Source: Flavobacteriaceae bacterium
GTDB lineage: Bacteria > Bacteroidota > Bacteroidia > Flavobacteriales > Flavobacteriaceae
Direction of reading: 5' to 3'
Length of the DNA stretch: 64,000 nucleotides
Assembly: GCA_018401115.1 (NCBI GenBank)
Contig: JAGYKX010000005.1
Coordinates: forward strand, 372,001-436,000
The notes beneath the pieces are model-generated. The model worked only from the letters and a program-made list of their open reading frames with translations, was not told the origin of the DNA and ran no database searches. A program made the position numbers and the translations under genes. Positions 26,641 to 36,555 of this stretch are shown one piece after another (the stretch's first letter is position 1; each line of letters begins with the position of its first letter).

Positions 26641-27483
26641 TTAGGCGATATAGCTGTCCTTGTCAAAGTTTGGTGGTCTCTTTTCTAAAAAAGCATTTCT
26701 GCCTTCTTTAGCTTCATCTGTCATATAGGCCAATCTAGTTGCTTCTCCTGCGAATACTTGCTGTCCTACCATACCGTCGTCTGTGAGGTTCATGGCGAAT
26801 TTTAACATCTTAATGCTTGTTGGAGATTTTGCAAGGATCTCTTGTGCCCATTTGTATGCGGTAGATTCAAGCGCATCATGCGGAATAACAGCATTCACCA
26901 TCCCCATATCAAAAGCTTCTTGAGCGTTATAATTCCTTCCTAAAAAGAAAATTTCTCTGGCTTTTTTCTGCCCAACCATTTTAGCTAAATAGGCAGATCC
27001 GTAGCCCCCATCAAAACTGGTAACGTCTGCGTCAGTTTGTTTAAATATAGCATGCTCTTTACTGGCAAGAGTTAGGTCACATACCACGTGAAGACTATGC
27101 CCTCCTCCTACTGCCCAGCCCGGAACTACTGCAATAACTACCTTTGGCATAAAACGAATTAACCTTTGTACTTCTAGTATATTTAGGCGGTGGTTACCAT
27201 CTTCACCAACATATCCTTTATGACCCCTAGCTCTTTGGTCTCCCCCACTACAAAAAGAAAATACACCATCCTTAGGTGAAGGTCCTTCACCGCTCAGTAA
27301 TACTACACCAATAGATGGATCTTCATGAGCGTCATAAAATGCATCGTATAATTCAGAAGTTGTTTTAGGCCTAAAAGCATTTCTTACTTCTGGTCTGTTA
27401 AACGCTATTCTAGCGACTCCATTAGATTTTTTATAAGTAATGTCTTCGTATTTCTTCACTTCTTTCCAAACAATATTTTCCAT
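26641..27483 (-). CDS. menB: 1,4-dihydroxy-2-naphthoyl-CoA synthase
   Basis: A crotonase-fold enzyme of menaquinone synthesis that closes the second naphthoquinone ring. The pattern VARIAFNRPEVRNAFRPKTTSEL, the oxyanion-hole region FCSGGDQRARG, and GWAVGGGHSLHVVCDLTLAS with TDADVTSFDGGYGS are highly typical of MenB. I place the start at ATG 27483 (MENIVWKEV), giving 280 residues; the frame also has an in-frame ATG at 27501. No other men genes are in the window. It follows the glycosyltransferase gene by about 19 bases. Confidence 0.95.
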   Translation of the reverse strand: MENIVWKEVKKYEDITYKKSNGVARIAFNRPEVRNAFRPKTTSELYDAFYDAHEDPSIGVVLLSGEGPSPKDGVFSFCSGGDQRARGHKGYVGEDGNHRLNILEVQRLIRFMPKVVIAVVPGWAVGGGHSLHVVCDLTLASKEHAIFKQTDADVTSFDGGYGSAYLAKMVGQKKAREIFFLGRNYNAQEAFDMGMVNAVIPHDALESTAYKWAQEILAKSPTSIKMLKFAMNLTDDGMVGQQVFAGEATRLAYMTDEAKEGRNAFLEKRPPNFDKDSYIA

Positions 27484-27502
27484 GGTTGAATTTTTCAGCA
27501 AG

Positions 27503-28783
27503 TTACGTATTCTTGTTTTTTTCTGTGATCCATAATGACATATATTTTGATGCCTGGAATTGCTGCTCTTGCAATAGACTTCCCATGAAATTATTGATCC
27601 TGTGGTCTGCTAAACAATTGCTTATTTGAGTGAGGTATTCAAATAACTTAATTTCATAAACACTGCGCTCAAATGACTGATCTATCAATTTATATCCTTC
27701 ACTTTTAAGTTTTTTCCATTGGGCTTTATCCTGATATATAGTTACTGACATTTGAGCGAATTCCTTACTTTCATTGGCTACTTCACCGGGCCAATTCACT
27801 GTATAATCCATTCCCTCTTTTCCTGTAGATGTTGTAATGTGAGGGCAGCCGTAAACAAATCCTTCTAATATTTTTCCTTTAATTCCAGCACCAAATCTCA
27901 AAGGAGCTAGATTTACCCTGTGTTTGGTAAACGGCGTTTTAACATCTTTTACTTGACCAATAATGTGAAACCCAATATTGGGCTTGTGGAGTTTGAAGAT
28001 TTTCTGGGGCAAGTAGGCTCCATAGATATATATCTCTGCTAATTTGTGTTGTTTTTTAATCAGTGGCCAAATGCTGAAATACAAACACTTTATAGCGTCT
28101 ATATTGGGCTTATGAAGTCCATTGCCAATAAAAAAATAACCTGATCTTTTGTGGTAATCTGCACTTGCCCTATGGGCTTGTAAATGTTGCTTAGGATAAG
28201 TGATTGGTAATAATAAACACAAATGAGGTGGAACTTTAAAATGATCTACCAACACAGTCATTTCAAATGAAGAAACCACCAAATTTAAATCACTTCTAAA
28301 TATACTAGCCAATTCTCTTTTGGTCAGCCCTCTTGAATTTAATTCATCTAAGTCTGTCACATAATCAAATAAGGAGTAGGGTGCATCTTTATGCTGCTTA
28401 ATGTAAAATGTGTTTTGTTCCTCTCTTAGTTCTCTTAAACAATGTAGGTCTTCTGTATCTAGTATAGTAAGGGCATTAGGAAGTATATCGCGAACCCGCC
28501 AACCAAATTGTTCCTCTGATATAAATCTGTCGAAAAGAACTACATCTGGTGCAATTTCTTCTAGTAATAAATCAAAAGAGGGGTCATTCACTAGAATTTG
28601 TTGGGTAGTAATGCCTTTTTCTTTTAAGGTATGTTGTCCTTCTAAATGCTTGCTAGTAGCTGCAAAAGTAATCTCAAATTCTCGAGAAATAAAAATAGCT
28701 AGTAACTCATGTATACGAACACCAGCAGCAGTAGCGTTGGCTTCAGGCCAATTGGTGCTAATACAAAGGAGTTTTTTGTTCAT
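27503..28783 (-). CDS. Glycosyltransferase (GT-B fold, family 4-like)
   Basis: A 426-residue protein. The N-terminal LLCISTNWPEANATAAGVRIHELL is a GT-B acceptor domain start and the C-terminal FGAGIKGKILEGFVYGCPHITTSTGKEGM carries the conserved Gly-rich and Glu-containing donor site of glycosyltransferase families 1/4. The donor sugar and acceptor are unknown. No polysaccharide cluster surrounds it, so it may be an orphan enzyme. It ends 19 bases before menB and could be cotranscribed with it by proximity only. Confidence 0.85.
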   Translation of the reverse strand: MNKKLLCISTNWPEANATAAGVRIHELLAIFISREFEITFAATSKHLEGQHTLKEKGITTQQILVNDPSFDLLLEEIAPDVVLFDRFISEEQFGWRVRDILPNALTILDTEDLHCLRELREEQNTFYIKQHKDAPYSLFDYVTDLDELNSRGLTKRELASIFRSDLNLVVSSFEMTVLVDHFKVPPHLCLLLPITYPKQHLQAHRASADYHKRSGYFFIGNGLHKPNIDAIKCLYFSIWPLIKKQHKLAEIYIYGAYLPQKIFKLHKPNIGFHIIGQVKDVKTPFTKHRVNLAPLRFGAGIKGKILEGFVYGCPHITTSTGKEGMDYTVNWPGEVANESKEFAQMSVTIYQDKAQWKKLKSEGYKLIDQSFERSVYEIKLFEYLTQISNCLADHRINNFMGSLLQEQQFQASKYMSLWITEKNKNT

Positions 28784-28866
28784 ATTAAAATGAAATTATT
28801 ACATTTTTAGTAAAATGAAGTCGTTTTGATTTCAAAAAGTTCTCCGCTTCTAAATCCCTTTGAATC

Positions 28867-30378
28867 TTACATTTTTTCAGCAAACATCTGAGATATTTTG
28901 AGCCTTAATTTTCTCTCATAGTCTTCCTCCAACCACTCTTTGTAGTTTTTTGTATTATTCATAATACAATAAGAATAGAGTCTTATTCTGTAGGCAATTT
29001 CTTCCTTGAGCAATTTGGCCAACATTCGAGCGGCAAACACATCTTTACTATTCTCAAAACAAATTTGAGCGTGTTGTGAGATACTTCTGTCTAATACTTC
29101 TTTTGACTTTAAACCTTGTGCAAACACCTCTTTATACACTGATTTTACGTCAAATTGAAGCACAGTAGAATTTTTGAATTTTTGCTTTAAGCTAAAAGGC
29201 ATCTCATAAACAAATTCTCTTTCAATATCCTCGTCATTTTTAATATTTTCTAGATAAAAATCAGGAAAATGGAAGATCTCCTGCCAATCAATTGAAGCAT
29301 TCCATGGACCAAACCTAGCAATGTTGTTACCCATGTCTATTACATTGAAATGAGATTTGTTATCCAATATTCTAGACCCTCTACCAATCATTTGGAAATA
29401 TAAGGTCAATGATCTGGTGGCCCTATTTAAAATAATGGTCTCTACGCTAGGTTCATCAAATCCGGTCGTTAAAATGCTCACTGATGTTAAAATGGCATTG
29501 GGCGTTTGGGAAAACCATTCTAAAATTTCCTTTCGCTCAGAAGCACTATTTTTATTATCCAAGTGTCTAATATCATGTCCAGCCTTTTTAAAAGTCTCAT
29601 AGACGTATTTAGACGTATTTATACCATTATTAAAAATGAGGGTTTTTGAACCTAAGGCAATTTCTTCATAAGCCTCAAGCAATTGTGACAACATAGAGTG
29701 GTTGCCGTAAAATGCATCAGAAGATTTTACGGTATAGTCTCCATTGATCCCTAATTTTAATGTCTTTAAACTTACATTTTTGTTATACAAATGCGCCTGT
29801 GCTAGAAACTTCTTATCAATTAAAGAACTAATAGACTCACCTACAATAAGTTTCTTGTAGTGGTCTTTCATTGGGAGCTTAATGTTTGAACTGAGTGGCG
29901 TTGCAGTAACTCCTAATATAACAGCATGTTTGAAAAACTTCATCAGTTTTCTAAATGAGTTATAATGCGCCTCATCTATAATAACCAAACCAATGTTATC
30001 TAAGCTTACTTTTTCCTCTTGCAACCTGTTGTTAAGTGTCTCTACCATAGCCACAAAACAACTGTAATCTTCTTGATCTTCTAGAGATTTCACGTCGGAA
30101 TTAATAATTTTATTGTGTACTCCAAATCCTTCCAACATTTTAGATGTTTGGGTACTCAACTCAATTCTGTGGGTAAGAACAACTACCTTTTTGCCTTTGG
30201 TAGCGATATATCTTTTTGCTATTTCTGAAAAAACAACCGTTTTACCCCCACCTGTAGGTAACTGATATAATAAGTTAGTATCAGTAGGAGCACTGTCTAG
30301 GTAGTCAAAAATGGCATCTAGATCCTTTTGTTGATAATCGTAAAGTGTTTTCTCAGAAAATTTCGTTGAAACAGCCAA
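28867..30378 (-). CDS. Superfamily 2 DEAD/DEAH helicase
   Basis: A 503-residue helicase with motif I LPTGGGKT (near 41-48), motif II IDEAHYN, motif III VTATP and motif VI QMIGRGSR, and a final region rich in Lys and Glu. It resembles stand-alone ResIII/SSL2-like helicases rather than type I or III restriction subunits; no methylase or nuclease gene adjoins it. The start codon is a TTG at 30376-30378, as no in-frame ATG occurs until well inside the helicase core. A TAATTTTG box lies about 65 bases upstream. Confidence 0.87.
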   Translation of the reverse strand: MAVSTKFSEKTLYDYQQKDLDAIFDYLDSAPTDTNLLYQLPTGGGKTVVFSEIAKRYIATKGKKVVVLTHRIELSTQTSKMLEGFGVHNKIINSDVKSLEDQEDYSCFVAMVETLNNRLQEEKVSLDNIGLVIIDEAHYNSFRKLMKFFKHAVILGVTATPLSSNIKLPMKDHYKKLIVGESISSLIDKKFLAQAHLYNKNVSLKTLKLGINGDYTVKSSDAFYGNHSMLSQLLEAYEEIALGSKTLIFNNGINTSKYVYETFKKAGHDIRHLDNKNSASERKEILEWFSQTPNAILTSVSILTTGFDEPSVETIILNRATRSLTLYFQMIGRGSRILDNKSHFNVIDMGNNIARFGPWNASIDWQEIFHFPDFYLENIKNDEDIEREFVYEMPFSLKQKFKNSTVLQFDVKSVYKEVFAQGLKSKEVLDRSISQHAQICFENSKDVFAARMLAKLLKEEIAYRIRLYSYCIMNNTKNYKEWLEEDYERKLRLKISQMFAEKM

Positions 30379-30443
30379 ATAGCAAAGTTTTTTAATAGTT
30401 TTTGTGAAATGATTTTTAAGATTTCTCTAAAAAATGAAACGCA

Positions 30444-30451
30444 CAAAATTA
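30444..30451 (-). promoter_or_regulatory. -7 box (TAATTTTG) of the superfamily 2 helicase gene
   Basis: The minus strand reads TAATTTTG, a perfect TAnnTTTG match, about 65 bases before the TTG start at 30378. Its existence supports an independent transcript for the helicase. A matching -33 box is not clear. Confidence 0.42.
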
Positions 30452-30497
30452 ACAGATTTTTACCGCTAAGCATAAGGAATCATCGAAAAAGATTAAA

Positions 30498-31424
30498 TTA
30501 ATATCCCTTGGAAGTATCTACTTGATTTAAAAGTGGTTGGTTACTCATTAGTCTATTATAATTAACTATTATTTGAGTAACGACAGATTCTGGACTAGAA
30601 ATACTTGCGCAATGTGGTGTTATTTGGATATTTGGATGTTCCCAAAATGGGTTTTTTGTATCTAAAGGCTCCGTTGAAAAAACATCTATAGCGGCGCCGC
30701 ACATGTGACCATTATCAATACTTTGGATTAAATCTTCACCTACCAAATGTGGTCCCCTTGCCACATGAATTAGATATGATCCGCTGGGTAATTTTGAGAA
30801 TAAAGATTCCTTTAAAATTCCATTTGTATCAGGTGTTAATGGAAGTAAACACACCAAAACATTGGTCTTTTCTAAAAATAAATCCAAATCCAATTTCTCA
30901 TATGTTGTGATTCCTTCGATTTGTTTTTTAGAATTAGACCATCCTAAAACATTAAAACCCTGAATCGCTAATGCTTTCGCTGTGGCAGATCCTAATACGC
31001 CCATTCCCATTATGCCGATCGTTATATCTTTCTTTCTCAAATAAGGGTTTTGCTGCCAAAGTGATGAAGATTGTTGTGAATAATATTGATACAAACCCTT
31101 CATATGAGCATATACTTGTGCTGTAACAAACTCTTCCATATCTGTTATCAATAAAGGATCTACTACCCTAGTCATTAACAATTCTTGACGAAAAGAAGGA
31201 TCTTCGAAAATAAAGTCTACTCCTGCGCCCATAGAAGCTACACATTTTAAATTTTTGTATTGGTCAAATAATCCATGAGGCTGTTTCCATACCAATGCCA
31301 TTGTGATTGTTTCTTTTGGATGTGGTTCATTATAGTCATAACATTCAATTTGACTTGCTTGAGAATTAAATGCGTTTAACCATTGAGAAGTCTTTCCATC
31401 TTGTCTGATCAGTAATATTGCCAT
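30498..31424 (-). CDS. Glyoxylate/hydroxypyruvate reductase A-like dehydrogenase
   Basis: A 308-residue D-2-hydroxyacid dehydrogenase. The NAD(P)-binding loop reads GIMGMGVLGSATAKAL, the catalytic Arg lies in HVARGPHLV, a Glu in STEPLD and the catalytic His in ITPHCASIS. The overall pattern is closest to GhrA, which reduces glyoxylate and hydroxypyruvate. Substrate specificity is inferred only. Upstream DUF6155 ends 41 bases away on the same strand. Confidence 0.85.
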   Translation of the reverse strand: MAILLIRQDGKTSQWLNAFNSQASQIECYDYNEPHPKETITMALVWKQPHGLFDQYKNLKCVASMGAGVDFIFEDPSFRQELLMTRVVDPLLITDMEEFVTAQVYAHMKGLYQYYSQQSSSLWQQNPYLRKKDITIGIMGMGVLGSATAKALAIQGFNVLGWSNSKKQIEGITTYEKLDLDLFLEKTNVLVCLLPLTPDTNGILKESLFSKLPSGSYLIHVARGPHLVGEDLIQSIDNGHMCGAAIDVFSTEPLDTKNPFWEHPNIQITPHCASISSPESVVTQIIVNYNRLMSNQPLLNQVDTSKGY

Positions 31425-31464
31425 GGGGTAGGTTAAGTATATTGCATAAATAAATTTAAGAGGT

Positions 31465-31971
31465 TTAATCTTCTATAGTTTGCAAACTCATTTCAAAATC
31501 ATAGGCATTTTCCCAATCTTTACTAGAGTTATAAATTGCTAAGATTTGTGTTTTATACAAAGGGACTATTCCATGATAACTTGTTAGATGAAGGGCCTCT
31601 TTGTAAAAATTACAAAAACTTTTAAAAAATGGTAATCGCTGGGGTCTTTCCTGACAAAATGTGTGCATTATTCCAATGTTATACCACATAAACTCAACAA
31701 TTAATTCAGGAGACATACCAAGCGTCTTGAAATGCTTTATATACTTCTGAGCAACTGACCTCCTAGCCTTTGGTCGTTTCCTTTTTAAAGGGAAGAACTC
31801 ACTAGCCACCATGATTCTAGCCTGTTCTAACAATTTGTTTTCGTTAGGGTTAAATACAAAATTAAAATAAGTTTTTACCTCTGGAAATTTGTCATAAAGG
31901 TCTAAGACCATTAATTCCAAGTGCTCTTTTTGCAATTCAAATAGGTGTTTTTGCAGTAATTTTTTACTCAT
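31465..31971 (-). CDS. DUF6155 family protein
   Basis: A basic, helical protein of 168 residues when started at ATG 31971 (MSKKLLQKHLFELQKEHLELMVLDLY). The frame remains open upstream to 32025 but the added residues are hydrophobic and unlike the family. The motif VKTYFNFVFNPNENKLLEQA and the Lys/Arg-rich KRKRPKARRSVAQKYIKH segment match DUF6155 of Bacteroidota. Function unknown. It is divergent from the primary sigma factor gene across about 185 bases. Confidence 0.75.
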   Translation of the reverse strand: MSKKLLQKHLFELQKEHLELMVLDLYDKFPEVKTYFNFVFNPNENKLLEQARIMVASEFFPLKRKRPKARRSVAQKYIKHFKTLGMSPELIVEFMWYNIGIMHTFCQERPQRLPFFKSFCNFYKEALHLTSYHGIVPLYKTQILAIYNSSKDWENAYDFEMSLQTIED

Positions 31972-32085
31972 ATGGCTTGTTCCAAAAAATAAAAGTACAA
32001 ATGATTGTTTAGATCGAGTAATCAATTTTAAAATATAACGGCTAAAAACTTAAAGTTTTCTTAAAACCTAATCGTTTTGAGCGTC

Positions 32086-32093
32086 TAATTTTG
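32086..32093 (+). promoter_or_regulatory. -7 box (TAATTTTG) of the primary sigma factor gene
   Basis: TAATTTTG matches TAnnTTTG and is 62 bases before the rpoD ATG at 32156. The predicted leader of about 55 bases is the longest for a single-gene promoter here. A TTTTG at 32073-32079 is too close to be a -33 box. Confidence 0.45.
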
Positions 32094-32155
32094 GAGAAAT
32101 CTATTAAAATGCGTAATATGATAAATAATAAAATTCCCAAAAGAAAAACTCCTAG

Positions 32156-33019
32156 ATGAGGCAGCTTAAAATAGTAAAACAGGTTACCAATAGAGAATCC
32201 AAATCCTTAGATAAATATCTACAAGATATTAGCAAAATAGACCTGATCAATGCTCAGGAAGAAGTTGAATTAGCTCAAAGAATCAAAGCTGGAGATGCTG
32301 TGGCTCTGGAGAGACTAACTACAGCAAATCTAAGATTCGTTGTTTCTGTTGCTAAACAATACCAAAACCAAGGACTTACCCTACCAGATTTAATTAACGA
32401 GGGAAATGTTGGATTGGTAAAAGCAGCAAAACGTTTTGATGAAACAAGGGGTTTTAAGTTTATATCTTATGCTGTTTGGTGGATTAGACAAGCTATTTTA
32501 CAAGCATTGGCAGAACAAGCGAGAATTGTTAGATTGCCTTTAAATAAAATTGGTTCCATCAATAAAATCAACAAAGCTTTTTCTTACTTGGAACAAGCGC
32601 ACCAACGTCCTCCCTCCCCAGAAGAAATTGCTAAAGAACTTGAAATGACTGTAAATGATGTAAAACAGTCGCTAAAAAACTCAGGAAGACATGTCTCCAT
32701 GGACGCTCCATTGATCGATGGAGAAAATTCAAGTTTGTATGATGTTTTAGATTATGGAGATTCACCTAGACCGGATCAAGCACTCCTCCAAAGCTCATTG
32801 CACACCGAAATCACAAGGGCCTTAGATACGCTTTCTCCCAGAGAGGCAGACGTTATTAAACTTTTTTATGGAATAGGAGAACAACCTCCTATGACCTTGG
32901 CAGAAATTGGCTTAACTTTTGACCTTACTAGAGAAAGAGTCAGACAGATTAGAGAGAAAGCCATTAGAAAATTAAGACATAGTTCAAAAAATAAATTATT
33001 AAAAACCTATCTTGGATAG
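32156..33019 (+). CDS. rpoD: RNA polymerase primary sigma factor
   Basis: A 287-residue sigma-70 family protein that begins [15 protein letters not shown], the typical Bacteroidota primary sigma start. Region 1.2 ([31 protein letters not shown]), region 2 ([35 protein letters not shown]), region 3 and region 4 ([27 protein letters not shown]) are all present. Region 1.1 is missing, as is normal in this phylum. It directs core polymerase to the TTG/TAnnTTTG promoters seen elsewhere in this window. Confidence 0.96.
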   Translation: MRQLKIVKQVTNRESKSLDKYLQDISKIDLINAQEEVELAQRIKAGDAVALERLTTANLRFVVSVAKQYQNQGLTLPDLINEGNVGLVKAAKRFDETRGFKFISYAVWWIRQAILQALAEQARIVRLPLNKIGSINKINKAFSYLEQAHQRPPSPEEIAKELEMTVNDVKQSLKNSGRHVSMDAPLIDGENSSLYDVLDYGDSPRPDQALLQSSLHTEITRALDTLSPREADVIKLFYGIGEQPPMTLAEIGLTFDLTRERVRQIREKAIRKLRHSSKNKLLKTYLG

Positions 33020-33036
33020 CTAAAATACCCTCACAT

Positions 33037-34320
33037 ATGAAACCAACTCTTTATATCTTAGGATTAATTGCTTTAAGCTCATGCAAAAATACCCCAAAAG
33101 AAATAGAAAGCCTAAAAGATAAAATAGACAGAATACACAATGAAGCTATTACTATAGATACGCACAACGACATTAACACTGCTAATTTTACCGATAGTAT
33201 TAATTATACCCAAAGATTAGACACCCAGGTTAATCTTCCAAAGATGAATGAAGGTGGTTTAGATGTAAGTTGGTTAATTGTCTACACTGGACAGGGTGAA
33301 TTAACGGAGGAAGGATTTAAAAATGCGAAAATTAATGCCTTGAATAAATTCTCTGCTATTCAAAAACTCACTAAAGAATTAGCGCCAGAAAAAATTGGCT
33401 TAGCGACTACATCAAAAGAAGTAAGGTCTCTTGTTAACTCTGGAAAAAAAGTAGCCATGATAGGTGTAGAAAACGCATACCCAATAGGCTTAGATATAGA
33501 AAATTTTGAAACGTATTACAATTTAGGTGCTAGATATATATCATTGTCTCACAATGGTCACAGTCAATTTTCTGATTCAAATACGGGAGAGAAAGACAAT
33601 ATTTGGCTTCATAATGGTTTAAGTGATTTTGGAAAAGAGGCTGTTGCTGAAATGAATAGACTAGGAATTATGATTGATATTTCTCATCCTTCTAAAGAAG
33701 CCATGAAACAAATGATAGCGCTTTCAAAAGCCCCTATCATAGCCTCTCATTCCTCTGCTAGAGCTTTGTGTGATCATTCAAGAAATTTAGACGACGAACA
33801 ACTATTGTTACTGAAAAAAAATGGTGGGGTGGTACAAACCGTGGCTTTTTCTTCATATCTAAATACGGAAAAACATGAAGCTAGAAATAATTATGCGAAA
33901 GACCTATATACAACTATAGCCAATGGAATGGGGGTTAAATGGTACGAGAGAAGTGAATTTTCCTCTTTGTCTAGTGAACAAAAAGCCAAATTCATGGAAA
34001 TATATCCTAAGGTTTTAGCCAAGGGAAAAGAAATGCTAGCACAAGACCCTAATGCTCCTGAAGCTGTTTCAGTAGTAGATTTTGTTAATCATATAGACTA
34101 TATAGTAAATCTTATTGGTATTGACCATGTTGGTATCAGTTCAGATTTTGACGGTGGTGGTGGTATTGAAGGATGGTCAGATGCTTCTGAAACCAAAAAT
34201 GTCACCGAGGAACTTGTCAAAAGAGGATATACTCAAGAACAAATCAATAAACTTTGGGGAGAAAATCTGCTAAGGGTTTTAGATGAAGTTCAAGAAATAG
34301 CCGCAGAATATAAGTCTTAA
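33037..34320 (+). CDS. M19 membrane dipeptidase (renal dipeptidase-like) lipoprotein
   Basis: A 427-residue protein. MKPTLYILGLIALSSCK gives a lipoprotein signal with Cys16. The M19 zinc site shows DTHNDINTA near the N-terminus, GVENAYPIG with the bridging Glu, and SHNGHSQF, DISHPSKEAM and SHSSARAL with further His ligands. It should hydrolyse dipeptides, possibly also D-amino-acid peptides, at the outer membrane. The gene follows rpoD after 17 bases and may be read through from it. Confidence 0.93.
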   Translation: MKPTLYILGLIALSSCKNTPKEIESLKDKIDRIHNEAITIDTHNDINTANFTDSINYTQRLDTQVNLPKMNEGGLDVSWLIVYTGQGELTEEGFKNAKINALNKFSAIQKLTKELAPEKIGLATTSKEVRSLVNSGKKVAMIGVENAYPIGLDIENFETYYNLGARYISLSHNGHSQFSDSNTGEKDNIWLHNGLSDFGKEAVAEMNRLGIMIDISHPSKEAMKQMIALSKAPIIASHSSARALCDHSRNLDDEQLLLLKKNGGVVQTVAFSSYLNTEKHEARNNYAKDLYTTIANGMGVKWYERSEFSSLSSEQKAKFMEIYPKVLAKGKEMLAQDPNAPEAVSVVDFVNHIDYIVNLIGIDHVGISSDFDGGGGIEGWSDASETKNVTEELVKRGYTQEQINKLWGENLLRVLDEVQEIAAEYKS

Positions 34321-34333
34321 ATTTTAGCTTTTT

Positions 34334-34735
34334 ATGAACGAAAGGTCAACACTTATAGCTTCTATAAGACCTCCATTAAATATCATTCCAACTGATGATG
34401 TTGAAAGTGAAATTCACTTCCAAAATGAAATCCTCAGGCCTGTACTAAAACTTCAAAATGATCTCTTTATAGAAGTAATGAGACATTATTTTTTTAAACA
34501 CAAAAACACCTTTTATACATTATCTCTTGAGAAACGTCTCTCATTCATTGAAAATGCTATACAAAAAGATGTGAAATTTCGTAATGCACTAAAAGGAATG
34601 ATCATTGGTCAGTTTAGTGTGGAAGAATATGTATTATATCAGAAAAACGCTTCTAAACTCAATAAGAGAATGATGAAAATGCTCATCCAGCGTTATCACT
34701 CGCAAATACAATTATTTGAAAAACCTTTAAGTTAA
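34334..34735 (+). CDS. Conserved flavobacterial protein, unknown function
   Basis: A 133-residue soluble, mostly helical, basic protein with no recognised domain. Segments EILRPVLKLQNDLFIEVM, LEKRLSFIENAIQKDVKFRNALKGMIIGQFSVEEY and LNKRMMKML look like a compact family that in flavobacteria is sometimes labelled glyoxalase, though I see no glyoxalase metal motif. It starts 13 bases after the dipeptidase and its stop overlaps the convergent DUF2461 stop by 4 bases. Confidence 0.7.
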   Translation: MNERSTLIASIRPPLNIIPTDDVESEIHFQNEILRPVLKLQNDLFIEVMRHYFFKHKNTFYTLSLEKRLSFIENAIQKDVKFRNALKGMIIGQFSVEEYVLYQKNASKLNKRMMKMLIQRYHSQIQLFEKPLS

Positions 34736-35400
34736 AATAAAGATTCTCCGTTTAAATCAGTTGTTAGAATGTCACTCATCAAGTCTAAGAATGGTCTAGA
34801 CGCCTCAAATGCTTTGACAGTATTAATAATGAAATTTTTAGAGCAAATCTCCTCATCCTTTAAAGAATGAATAAATACAAAGTTTTTTCTTCTCAGTAAG
34901 TCAATTTCAAAGTGTTCTTTAGAAAACCCCTTTGGAGCAGTCTTGAGTGTATCTCCTTGAAAATTTCCCCAGATGTTTTTAAAAGACTTATTGTTTAAGA
35001 GGTCGTGAAAATCTGTAGCATCAGTTTCAATTTCCTTCCTAATTCTAAACAAATCTTCCTTATTTGGGTCCCAAAATCCTACGGCTAAGAAAGCATCTCC
35101 AGGCTTTAAATGAATATAGTATCCACCCCTTAGAGATTGCCCCATTCGAGACAAAGACCCTGAAAAATAATCTTTATAGGGTGTTTTATCATTAGAAAAG
35201 CGAACATCTCTATATATTCTGAACATCTTAAGTTTTTCAATATCATCCGTCTCTGACAAACCCTCTTTGACACCCTCTAAAACAGCTTTAACCTCTGATT
35301 GGTGTAATTTAAAGGTCTCTTTATTCTCCTCAAACCATTCCCTATTGTTATTCAGACTCAATTGGTTAAGGTATTTTAAGCAATCATTTGAAATATTCAT
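34732..35400 (-). CDS. DUF2461 domain-containing protein
   Basis: A 222-residue soluble protein. NNREWFEENKETFKLHQ, MFRIYRDVRFSNDKTPYKDY and YYIHLKPGDAFLAVGFWDP are diagnostic of DUF2461 (TIGR02453). The biochemical role of the family is unknown. It is convergent with the preceding small gene and shares stop-codon bases with it. An AT-rich 63-base gap separates its start from the corA stop. Confidence 0.9.
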   Translation of the reverse strand: MNISNDCLKYLNQLSLNNNREWFEENKETFKLHQSEVKAVLEGVKEGLSETDDIEKLKMFRIYRDVRFSNDKTPYKDYFSGSLSRMGQSLRGGYYIHLKPGDAFLAVGFWDPNKEDLFRIRKEIETDATDFHDLLNNKSFKNIWGNFQGDTLKTAPKGFSKEHFEIDLLRRKNFVFIHSLKDEEICSKNFIINTVKAFEASRPFLDLMSDILTTDLNGESLF

Positions 35401-35463
35401 TATTTATTTTTTTTGTATGTCTCATTATATCAAAAAAGAATGTATTTGTATTTATCACAAAGA

Positions 35464-36540
35464 CTACATCCATTTTTTCAATTTAAAATATATAAGCATC
35501 CCTATAAAACAACTACCCATTAGTATCCAAACCAAAGGATAACCAAATTTCCAGTGAAGTTCAGGCATATTTTCAAAATTCATTCCATATATTCCCGCTA
35601 TAAAAGTAAGCGGAATAAATATTGACGCCATTATGGTAAGTACTTTCATTACTTCATTCATTTTGTTGCCCATTGTGCTCATATGTAATTCCATGAGGTT
35701 GGTGCTCATTTCCCTGTACAGTTGAAGTGTTTCGTTTATTTCTGCACATTGGTCGGATAAGTCTCTTAAGAATACTTTGGTCTCTTCTTTTATTAATGGA
35801 TGGGTAGAGTTCAGCAGTTTTTGAACCAAATCTTTTGAGGGATATATATGCTGTCTAAGCTTTAGTATTTCTTTTTTTAGCTTCTGAATTTTCTGCCCTT
35901 GTGAAGGCTCTGAATTGTAATATACCATGTCTTCTAGTTGGTCTAATTTCAAGCCCAATTGCTCTAAAGCAATAAAATAATGATCTACTACAGCGTCTAA
36001 TAATGCAAAAAACAAATAATCAGCTCCACGTTGTCTAATTCTAGAGACTTCTTGAGAAAGCCTAGTCCTCACGCCATTAAAAACATCCTCCTCTACCTCT
36101 TGGAAAGTAATTAATTTGCCCTCTAAGAGCACCATAGCTAAATGCTCGTATTTTAAAGAAGCATTATCATCAAAATAAACCATCTTAAACACCCCAAATA
36201 AATAATGATCAAAGTCATCTATTTTAGGTCTTTGATGCGTGTCAACTACACTCTCTAAAGTGAGTAAATTGAGGTTTAATGAATTTCCAAGTGTTTTAAT
36301 AAAAGATTCATCCGTAAGGCCTGCAATATTGAGCCATTGAGTTTTTGTTTCATTTAGAAAATATGTTTCAAGAGCTTTATTTGTATCAAGAACTGAAGAA
36401 TTACAATGGTCTTTATCAAATTCAACCAGTGACACTATATGTTTCTGATCTTTTCTTTCTCCAATGTATTTTACCGTTCCGGGAGCTAGCCCTAATTTTG
36501 AATATCTCCTAGATTTTTTGTGAAAGGAAGTGAAAGTCAT
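35464..36540 (-). CDS. corA: CorA-type magnesium/cobalt transporter
   Basis: A 358-residue CorA-family channel. A large cytoplasmic N-terminal domain (LVEFDKDHC, LESVVDTHQRPKIDDFDHYLFGVFKM, long helices) is followed by two C-terminal membrane helices separated by the YGMNFENMPEL loop, which contains the ion-selecting GMN motif. It mediates Mg2+ (or Co2+) influx. The gene starts 15 bases after the truA-like stop on the same strand, so the two form a small operon. Confidence 0.93.
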   Translation of the reverse strand: MTFTSFHKKSRRYSKLGLAPGTVKYIGERKDQKHIVSLVEFDKDHCNSSVLDTNKALETYFLNETKTQWLNIAGLTDESFIKTLGNSLNLNLLTLESVVDTHQRPKIDDFDHYLFGVFKMVYFDDNASLKYEHLAMVLLEGKLITFQEVEEDVFNGVRTRLSQEVSRIRQRGADYLFFALLDAVVDHYFIALEQLGLKLDQLEDMVYYNSEPSQGQKIQKLKKEILKLRQHIYPSKDLVQKLLNSTHPLIKEETKVFLRDLSDQCAEINETLQLYREMSTNLMELHMSTMGNKMNEVMKVLTIMASIFIPLTFIAGIYGMNFENMPELHWKFGYPLVWILMGSCFIGMLIYFKLKKWM

Positions 36541-36555
36541 TATGAAAATTTAATA

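Noticed and set aside
28867..30378. Helicase as part of a restriction or defence system.
   Set aside because: No methylase, nuclease or other defence gene adjoins it, and its architecture fits a stand-alone superfamily 2 helicase.
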